DNA of 64,000 nucleotides from Paenalcaligenes sp052103955. Its GTDB lineage: Bacteria; Pseudomonadota; Gammaproteobacteria; Burkholderiales; Burkholderiaceae_B. The notes below the pieces were generated by a model. That model was not told the DNA's origin and ran no database searches. It saw only the letters and a list, made by a program, of their open reading frames with translations. A program made the translations under genes and the position numbers. The DNA lies in contig JBQELO010000003.1 of NCBI GenBank assembly GCA_052103955.1, positions 186,001 to 250,000 of the forward strand, written 5' to 3'. Positions within the stretch are counted from its first letter, which is position 1. Every line of letters begins with the position of its first letter. This document shows, piece after piece, positions 36,210 through 42,685 of this stretch.

Positions 36210-36239
36210 AAAAAAGGGTGCTTAAGCACCCTTTTTTTA
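36210..36239 (+). terminator. Intrinsic terminator after rpsT
   Basis: GGGTGC (36216-36221), loop TTAA and GCACCC (36226-36231) form a perfect stem with seven T residues after it. A-rich sequence on the left also allows use from the minus strand (DUF3579 gene). Confidence 0.9.
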
Positions 36240-36340
36240 TTGCCAAATATTTTCCAAACCCAACTTCTTTCTCTTTACTGCTGTATATATTTATAGCGCC
36301 ACTTTTTACTAAAAACAAAGAGCCACTTATTTTGGCCGTA

Positions 36341-36631
36341 TTAGTCCGTCGGCATGCCGGACGTTTTTAAATTGTTGTCTTGCGCAAAGCCCACAACAAA
36401 TTTCCACGCCAGTGGTTCTAAATCCCTAAGTCGTGCATCCACAACCACGCAGCGCACCCCATCAATTAATCGGGGTACCACATAAGGGGAATAGGTTAAG
36501 TGTCCACCAGCAGCACCTGCTGGCCTAAATTGAGACATCACGCCCGCCAAACGCTCCGCCCAATCGCTGGGTCTGAAACGCTGACCTTCATTAGTTGTTC
36601 CGTGAATCGTAAGCTGGAGTTGCCCTGTCAT
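36341..36631 (-). CDS. DUF3579 family protein
   Basis: The 96-residue protein has the DUF3579 signature: an early IHGTTNEGQRFRPSDWAERL stretch, a middle YSPYVVPRLIDGVRCVVVD, and a late FAQDNNL. It has no signal peptide or membrane segment. The family is mostly betaproteobacterial and often sits beside argF, as here (divergent, 196 bases apart). Function unknown. Confidence 0.85.
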   Translation of the reverse strand: MTGQLQLTIHGTTNEGQRFRPSDWAERLAGVMSQFRPAGAAGGHLTYSPYVVPRLIDGVRCVVVDARLRDLEPLAWKFVVGFAQDNNLKTSGMPTD

Positions 36632-36721
36632 GCTAATTCAAAATGCCCAATAGCCTTTAGCTTAATCATAAAAAATTTTCGTCATCGGCATTGTATCGCA
36701 TTGCATGCAACACTACACCTT

Positions 36722-36739
36722 TATGAACATAATTTCATA
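36722..36739. promoter_or_regulatory. ArgR-like dyad upstream of argF
   Basis: TATGAACATAATTTCATA matches the 18-base ARG-box pattern (TNTGAAT, four A/T, ATTCANA) at all but two positions, which are symmetric (7 and 12). It lies about 90 bases before the argF ATG. A 10-base palindrome TTGCATGCAA lies just upstream at 36701-36710. No argR gene is in the window. Confidence 0.5.
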
Positions 36740-36827
36740 AGGCATGGTTTTATAGCTGTCATACACAGCAAATTTTGCTCAATAGCCGACTACAGGGTAA
36801 TATGTTTTCTTTTGCCTAGGGTTTTTT

Positions 36828-37769
36828 ATGAGTACCACGGTTCAAGCAGCGCCGATACGGCATTTCCTACAGTTTAGTGATCTGAACAAAGAAGAAATCC
36901 TTTATCTTCTGCACCGAGCTCGCGTCATCAAAGACCACTTCAAGAATTACCAGCCCCATCACACGCTACACGACCGCACACTGGCGATGATCTTCGAGAA
37001 AGCCAGCACCCGCACCCGTGTCTCGTTTGAGGCCGGCATGTATCAACTAGGCGGCGAAGTCATCAACCTGACGGCCAATGACTCTCAGCTAGGCCGTTCA
37101 GAGCCTATAGAAGACACCGCACGCGTGATTTCACGCATGGTGGATATCGTGATGATCCGCACCTTTGAACAAAGCCGCCTGGAGCGTTTTGCTGAGTTCT
37201 CTCGCGTACCCGTCATCAACGGTTTAACGAATGAATACCACCCTTGCCAAATTCTGGCCGATATCTTCACCTATATAGAACACCGCGGCAGCATTGAAGG
37301 CAAAACCGTGGCATGGGTAGGTGATGGCAACAACATGGCCTACACCTGGCTGCAAGCTGCTGAATTACTGGGTTTCAAACTGCATATTTCCGCACCACAA
37401 GGCTACACCTTGGATCAGCAGTTAATCGGCACCCCTAACCCTGCACACTTCAAAGAGTTCACTGACCCAATGGAAGCCTGCAAAGGGGCCGACCTCGTCA
37501 CTACCGACGTATGGACTAGCATGGGCTTTGAAGACGAAAACGAAGCGCGCCGCAAAGCCTTTGCCGATTGGTGCGTAGATAGCGAAATGATGGCCGAAGC
37601 CAATGCAGACGCCCTCTTCATGCACTGCCTACCTGCCCACCGCGGCGAAGAGGTTAGCGCTGACGTCATCGATGGCGACCAAAGCGTAGTATGGGATGAG
37701 GCTGAAAACCGTATGCACGTACAAAAAGCACTGATGGAGTTCTTGCTGCTGGGCCAGCTAGACGACTAA
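36828..37769 (+). CDS. argF: Ornithine carbamoyltransferase
   Basis: The enzyme makes citrulline from ornithine and carbamoyl phosphate. The 313-residue protein has the carbamoyl-phosphate motif STRTR (60-64), HPCQILAD, and the ornithine-binding HCLPAHRGEE (266 onward). The anabolic type is favoured by the convergent argG next door. A terminator lies just after the stop. Confidence 0.96.
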   Translation: MSTTVQAAPIRHFLQFSDLNKEEILYLLHRARVIKDHFKNYQPHHTLHDRTLAMIFEKASTRTRVSFEAGMYQLGGEVINLTANDSQLGRSEPIEDTARVISRMVDIVMIRTFEQSRLERFAEFSRVPVINGLTNEYHPCQILADIFTYIEHRGSIEGKTVAWVGDGNNMAYTWLQAAELLGFKLHISAPQGYTLDQQLIGTPNPAHFKEFTDPMEACKGADLVTTDVWTSMGFEDENEARRKAFADWCVDSEMMAEANADALFMHCLPAHRGEEVSADVIDGDQSVVWDEAENRMHVQKALMEFLLLGQLDD

Positions 37770-37792
37770 GTCACGCGCACTGCTTCACCCAC

Positions 37793-37821
37793 AAAAAAGC
37801 CACCCAATGGGTGGCTTTTTT
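37793..37821. terminator. Terminator between argF and argG (convergent)
   Basis: GCCACCC (37799-37805), loop AAT and GGGTGGC (37809-37815) are flanked by six A residues on the left and six T residues on the right. The symmetric layout serves argF on the plus strand and argG on the minus strand. Confidence 0.88.
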
Positions 37822-37877
37822 ATTGCTCTTGTACAGTAAAAGTAGAGCAACCTCTTGGGTTGCCCACTTACCTACAT

Positions 37878-39206
37878 TTAGCCTTTCAGCTTAGGCATTT
37901 CTGTACCAGACGAAGTCAGTAAACCTGACTCGGCATACGTGAACAGTTTTTCACGGGTATCGATGATATCCATGTTACGCATCGTCAGCTGACCAATACG
38001 ATCACGCGGAGAGAAGGTACCATCACCCTCTTTTTCCATGGTCAAACGCTCTGGTTTGTAGGTCAGGTTAGCCGACTCTGTATTCAAGATAGAGTAGTCG
38101 TTACCACGACGCAGCTCTAGCGTTACTTCACCCGTAACGGCCTTAGCTACCCAGCGCTGTGCAGACTCACGCAGCATGATGGCTTGAGGATCAAACCAAC
38201 GGCCTTGGTACAACAAACGACCCAAGCGCAGACCGTTAATACGGTATTGCTCGATAGTGTCTTCGTTATGAATACCCGACACCAAGCGCTCGTAGGCAAT
38301 ATGCAGCAATGCCATACCAGGAGCCTCGTAAATACCACGGCTTTTCGCTTCGATAATACGGTTTTCGATTTGATCGCTCATACCCAAACCATGACGGCCA
38401 CCGATGCGGTTAGCTTCCAGCATCAGCTCAACAGGGTTAGCAAACTCTTTACCGTTCAGAGCTACAGGCTGACCTTCTTCAAAGCGAACAGTCACTACTT
38501 CCGCTTTTACTTCTACGTCATCACGCCAGAACGCCACACCCATAATAGGTTTAACGATCTTGATGCCACTGTTCAGGAACTCCAAATCTTTAGCTTCGTG
38601 CGTTGCACCCAGCATATTGGAGTCTGTGGAGTACGCTTTTTCAGCAGACATTTTGTAATCAAAGCCATGCTCTTGCATGTACTGAGACATTTCCGAGCGA
38701 CCACCCAGTTCATCAATGAACTGTTGATCCAACCACGGCTTGTAAATACGCAATTGTGGGTTGGTCAGCAAACCATAACGGTAGAAACGCTCGATGTCGT
38801 TCCCTTTGTAGGTACTACCATCACCCCAAATATTGACGTCGTCTTCTTTCATCGCCGCTACCAGCATAGTGCCGGTTACCGCGCGACCAATAGGTGTAGT
38901 GTTGAAGTAAGTAACGCCAGCAGTAGAAACGTGGAATGCACCGCTTTGCAATGCAGCAATACCTTCCGCCACCAACTGCATACGGCAATCTACTAAGCGC
39001 GCATCTTTGGCACCATAGGCCATAGCAGCACGTGGGATAGCTTCGTAGTCCGACTCGTCAGGCTGACCCAGATTTGCAGTGTAAGCATAAGGGATAGCCC
39101 CTTTGTTACGCATCCACAGTAAGGCCGCACTGGTGTCTAGGCCACCAGAAAAGGCGATGCCCACTTTTTGACCTACTGGAAGATTTTCAATAATAGTCGT
39201 TGTCAT
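37878..39206 (-). CDS. argG: Argininosuccinate synthase
   Basis: ArgG joins citrulline and aspartate with ATP. The 442-residue length is the long form found in many proteobacteria. The ATP pyrophosphatase P-loop AFSGGLDTS is at 18-26. Other motifs are GDGSTYKGNDIERF and GRAVTGTMLVAAM. With argF it supplies two consecutive steps of arginine synthesis; the two genes are convergent and not co-transcribed. Confidence 0.96.
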   Translation of the reverse strand: MTTTIIENLPVGQKVGIAFSGGLDTSAALLWMRNKGAIPYAYTANLGQPDESDYEAIPRAAMAYGAKDARLVDCRMQLVAEGIAALQSGAFHVSTAGVTYFNTTPIGRAVTGTMLVAAMKEDDVNIWGDGSTYKGNDIERFYRYGLLTNPQLRIYKPWLDQQFIDELGGRSEMSQYMQEHGFDYKMSAEKAYSTDSNMLGATHEAKDLEFLNSGIKIVKPIMGVAFWRDDVEVKAEVVTVRFEEGQPVALNGKEFANPVELMLEANRIGGRHGLGMSDQIENRIIEAKSRGIYEAPGMALLHIAYERLVSGIHNEDTIEQYRINGLRLGRLLYQGRWFDPQAIMLRESAQRWVAKAVTGEVTLELRRGNDYSILNTESANLTYKPERLTMEKEGDGTFSPRDRIGQLTMRNMDIIDTREKLFTYAESGLLTSSGTEMPKLKG

Positions 39207-39239
39207 GAGAAAGGACCGGTACGCTAAATAAACAATCTT

Positions 39240-39271
39240 TCATTATATCGCCCCCACAGTCATACGGGGGC
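39240..39271 (-). promoter_or_regulatory. Possible argG promoter region with GC dyad
   Basis: On the minus strand, GCCCCC, ten bases and GGGGGC (39250-39271) is followed two bases on by TATAAT, a perfect -10 (complement of 39243-39248), about 37-42 bases before the argG start. No good -35 is present at 17 bases because the GC dyad occupies that spot. The dyad could be an activator or repressor site. Confidence 0.4.
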
Positions 39272-39356
39272 TTCTACTTACCGGAAGATGCGAAATCAGG
39301 CGATACACGGCATAATGTGCACTTGTCACAACTTTCACCGTAATTTTGATCACCCA

Positions 39357-39854
39357 ATGAGCACCCTCTCGGCCTCCTGTACCCTGCAATCTTTTACTTT
39401 GCCACAATTGCGTGCTGCCACCCAGGCGGGCGGCGTAACCAATGTCATTGTGAAAGGGCAAGGTGACGCATTTTTCATTCAGATTCAAATGCGTTCCACT
39501 CAGACGGCTATATTGATTACCAGCAAAAGCCGTCAACCACGCCAGTTTCGTAATCCCGTGCAAGCCTTTGCTGTATTACGAGAAATAGGCATTATGACTG
39601 GGCAATTTGATGTTGCTCATTATTCGCCTGAGCAAAAACAAACCCCATCGCGCGTACTGCGCAAAGTACCCGAAGCCCCCAAGCCTGCCTCGCAACCTTG
39701 GGAGAATTTTCTACAAAAAATGGCCAGCAGCCCTCAGGCCACCTTTGACGACCCCAACTTTAAGCTGGACTCTACACAGGCTCAGCAGTTGTATGAGCGC
39801 AGTAGCCCAGCCGATGCCACAACAGCCCCAAGCGAGGCTGTTGTCGCCAAGTAA
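39357..39854 (+). CDS. Hypothetical protein, possibly related to partition-associated ParC proteins
   Basis: From the ATG at 39357 (MSTLSAS) the protein has 165 residues and no signal peptide. Residues 12-90 look like a small alpha/beta domain: LPQLRAATQAGGVTNVIVKG, GDAFFIQIQMRSTQTAILIT, then a VLREIGIMTGQFDVAHY stretch. The rest is Pro/Gln/Ala-rich and likely flexible. The first part recalls small ParC-like proteins annotated on plasmids and integrative elements, but I hold this from memory and am not sure. It is convergent with the nitronate monooxygenase gene (3 bases between). Confidence 0.5.
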   Translation: MSTLSASCTLQSFTLPQLRAATQAGGVTNVIVKGQGDAFFIQIQMRSTQTAILITSKSRQPRQFRNPVQAFAVLREIGIMTGQFDVAHYSPEQKQTPSRVLRKVPEAPKPASQPWENFLQKMASSPQATFDDPNFKLDSTQAQQLYERSSPADATTAPSEAVVAK

Positions 39855-39857
39855 GCC

Positions 39858-41024
39858 TTAAGCGTGGGCTGGAACGCCTACGCGCACTGCTTGCAATAAG
39901 TACTCCATCAAATCGCGTACAGATCCAATTTGCTCACCAAGTGGCAGCCTTTCCGAACTACGGAAGAATAAGCCACGATCCACATCCCCTTCTAGGGCAT
40001 AGGCTAATCGTCGGTCTATACAAAACTGACCACTGCGCGCCACCCCATCACGTAAACCGCAATGCGCCAAGCAATCAAACCCTTCTGAGCAAGCACGTTC
40101 TTGTGCTACTGCTTGCAGTTTAGATTCTTTATGTAAGTAAGAATCTAACCATGGCGTACGTACAGCACGTGCAGGTAACCCTGCCACACTCATAAAGGTC
40201 ACAATATCTTCAGGCTTAGCCTGCGCCAATACCTGCTTGAAACGAATATTGGCATCGCCCTCTTCTGTGACTGCAAATGCGGTACCCAGTTGAATGGCAT
40301 CTGCGCCTTGGCCCAACAAAGTTTTAACTTGATCAGGGTTGTTAATTCCGCCCGCCACGATCAGAGAAATATTTTCTTTTTCCAGATCCAGCTTTTTGAA
40401 TACCTCACGCGTTTCTTCCAACACGCGAGGGAAAGCGTACATGGGGTCATTCATTTGCTCTAAATCGGCCAATCCCAAGTGACCGGCAGCAAATTTAGGG
40501 TTCTCGATCACGATCGCGTCTGGTAAACGGTTTTTACGCATCCATTTACGCAGCACCAATTGAATACCACGAGCATCCGACAAAATAGGAATCAACGCCA
40601 CATTAGGGTGATCCGCTGTGAGCTCAGGTAGATCCAACGGCAACCCTGCTCCCACCACTATCGCATCAGCACCGCTTTCGCAGGCTTGTTTCACATACGC
40701 CGCATACTGAGACACAGCACGCATGATGTTCACCGCCACTGCGCCACACCCTTTTGCCAGTGCCTTCGCCTTTTGGATTTCCCTATCTAAGGCTTCCAAG
40801 TTCACTCTATCAATCAGGCCGCTATCTTTGCTTTTATGTGTACGCTGCATCAAATCAGGGTGGTGCCTACGTAAGTCCACACTGGAGATGGTACCCATTG
40901 CCCCCAACGCTGCTACGCTGCCAGCCAAACGGTGTGCGGACACACCTACACCCATCCCACCCTGAACTACAGGCAGCAACTCCTTACCCTTTAACCGTAA
41001 CCGCTCAACAATGGTTTCTAACAC
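39858..41024 (-). CDS. Nitronate monooxygenase family flavoprotein
   Basis: I start at the GTG at 41024, which has AAAGGA six bases upstream; the longer frame would run into hemN. The 388-residue TIM-barrel protein has PVVQGGMGVGVSAHRLAGSVA at the N-terminus, DAIVVGAGLPLDLPEL, the FMN-phosphate region VAGGINNPDQVKTLLGQGADAIQLGTAF (shown here by its GGI and LGTAF ends), and a C-terminal part with cysteines. The family oxidises nitronates or, in other members, reduces flavin with NAD(P)H. It lies 25 bases after hemN in the same direction and may share its FNR-type control. Confidence 0.78.
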   Translation of the reverse strand: MLETIVERLRLKGKELLPVVQGGMGVGVSAHRLAGSVAALGAMGTISSVDLRRHHPDLMQRTHKSKDSGLIDRVNLEALDREIQKAKALAKGCGAVAVNIMRAVSQYAAYVKQACESGADAIVVGAGLPLDLPELTADHPNVALIPILSDARGIQLVLRKWMRKNRLPDAIVIENPKFAAGHLGLADLEQMNDPMYAFPRVLEETREVFKKLDLEKENISLIVAGGINNPDQVKTLLGQGADAIQLGTAFAVTEEGDANIRFKQVLAQAKPEDIVTFMSVAGLPARAVRTPWLDSYLHKESKLQAVAQERACSEGFDCLAHCGLRDGVARSGQFCIDRRLAYALEGDVDRGLFFRSSERLPLGEQIGSVRDLMEYLLQAVRVGVPAHA

Positions 41025-41049
41025 AGGGAGTCCTTTAACTTTTAGTAAT

Positions 41050-42480
41050 CTAAATAAGCCGCGAGTAAGTCGCGGTTGTACGTTTGTGCAGATGGGCATC
41101 AAACACCATGCTGATACCTCGCACAAACAAACGCCCCGTGTCGGTGACACGCAGCATACGTTCATCAACAGTGATCAGCCCTGCTTCTTCAAACTGGCTC
41201 AACCGCTGCAGCTCATCGGAAAAATACGCATCAAACACAATGCCGTGACGTTGCTCAACTTCTGCTTTATCTACCGGCATACTGCACATCAATTGCATAA
41301 TGACCTCTGCTCGCAGTTCGTCATCAGCCGTCATTTGTATGCCTCGACTTACCGGCAAACGGTCGTTGTCCAAACAGGCGTAATAGGCCTTAAGGGACCT
41401 ATCATTCTGCACGTGGGTGCCTTGCACCTTACCGATGGCCGACACGCCAAACGCCACCAAGTCGCTGTCTGCTCGCGTGGTGTAGCCCTGAAAGTTTCTA
41501 TGCAAGCTTTGATCCAAACGTGCACGACTTAACTCATCATCAGGCAATGCAAAGTGATCCAGACCTATGTAGTCATAGCCTGCGTCCAACAAGCGCTGCG
41601 TAGCCATTAAGAAGATCTGCAAACGCGTTTCCGCATCAGGCAAGTCTTGCTCGTTGATTAAACGCTGAGCCTTAAAACGCTGCGGCAAATGCGCATAGTT
41701 ATACAAGGCAATCCTGTCAGGTCGCAGGGCAATTAACTGATCCAACGTAACGCTAAAGCTCTGCACACTTTGCTTAGGCAACCCGTAAATCAAATCGGTA
41801 TTAATGGACTCAAAGCCCACTGCCCTACTGGTTTCAATCGCTTTAGCCACCATATCGTAAGGCTGTATACGATGTATGGCCTCTTGTACGGCCACATCAA
41901 AGTCCTGTACCCCGAAGCTGGTACGGTTAAAACCCAAACTCGCCAAATGCGCCAGCATCTGGTCATCTATAGTACGAGGATCAATTTCCACACTGATTTC
42001 TGCATCATCCGTGAAATCAAAATGTTTTCTCACCTCTTGCATCAACAACGACATTTGCTCGTTGGATAAAAACGTAGGCGAACCACCACCCAAGTGCAAT
42101 TGTCCAGTTTTGCGATCCTCACCTAGGTGAGGAACCACCATTGCCATCTCTTTAAACAAATATTGCAGGTATTCCGCCGACCGTGACTTATCTTGTGTGA
42201 TGATTTTGTTACAGGCACAGAAATAGCACAGCGATGTACAAAATGGCAGATGGAAGTACAACGACAACGGCATCTGCTGCTGGTTACTCGCGCGCCTAGA
42301 CAACGCCTCTAAATAGTGTTGCTGTGCGAACTCTTCTTGAAATCTATCTGCGGTAGGGTACGAGGTATAGCGTGGGCCCGAGCTATTGAAACGTCGGATT
42401 AGCGCCTCTGGAACTTGAAATGAAGCGGTCGCTTCTTTAGTGGCACGCTGTTGTGGGGTTTGTGCCAATGCAATATCCAT
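41050..42480 (-). CDS. hemN: Oxygen-independent coproporphyrinogen III dehydrogenase
   Basis: HemN is a radical-SAM enzyme that makes protoporphyrinogen IX without oxygen. The ATG at 42480 follows GGAGAG. The 476-residue protein carries the radical-SAM cysteines CTSLCYFC (Cys81, Cys85, Cys88) with the extra Cys90 typical of HemN. RYTSYPTADRF near the N-terminus and LHLGGGSPTFL also match. The HemN-specific C-terminal domain is present, so it is not the heme chaperone HemW. An FNR-like box lies 72-85 bases upstream. Confidence 0.94.
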   Translation of the reverse strand: MDIALAQTPQQRATKEATASFQVPEALIRRFNSSGPRYTSYPTADRFQEEFAQQHYLEALSRRASNQQQMPLSLYFHLPFCTSLCYFCACNKIITQDKSRSAEYLQYLFKEMAMVVPHLGEDRKTGQLHLGGGSPTFLSNEQMSLLMQEVRKHFDFTDDAEISVEIDPRTIDDQMLAHLASLGFNRTSFGVQDFDVAVQEAIHRIQPYDMVAKAIETSRAVGFESINTDLIYGLPKQSVQSFSVTLDQLIALRPDRIALYNYAHLPQRFKAQRLINEQDLPDAETRLQIFLMATQRLLDAGYDYIGLDHFALPDDELSRARLDQSLHRNFQGYTTRADSDLVAFGVSAIGKVQGTHVQNDRSLKAYYACLDNDRLPVSRGIQMTADDELRAEVIMQLMCSMPVDKAEVEQRHGIVFDAYFSDELQRLSQFEEAGLITVDERMLRVTDTGRLFVRGISMVFDAHLHKRTTATYSRLI

Positions 42481-42551
42481 GAAACTCTCCAAAACCTACA
42501 AAATCTTTTGCTAGCTATCGGTTATTTTGACCGCAATAGGACAATTCCTCA

Positions 42552-42565
42552 TTGACCTTTATCAA
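42552..42565. promoter_or_regulatory. FNR/ANR-like box between hemN and mrpA
   Basis: TTGACCTTTATCAA matches the FNR consensus TTGAT-N4-ATCAA with one change (C for T at position 5). It is centred about 78 bases upstream of the hemN start and 127 upstream of mrpA. hemN is a common FNR target, so control of hemN (with the following flavoprotein gene) in low oxygen is the simplest reading. Confidence 0.65.
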
Positions 42566-42685
42566 GCACGTTCAGAGCAATTTCATTTTTTTTAGCAGAT
42601 TATGTGTGGAAATTACCAGTAATATCGTATTATTAGAACATCACCCGTTATTAGGTTCTATACATCTCGTCTTCCCCGGAGCCCG

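Noticed and set aside
38184..38996. A 270-codon plus-strand frame opposite argG
   Set aside because: It lies wholly inside a well-supported argG gene and shows no recognisable domain; long antisense frames are common over conserved genes.
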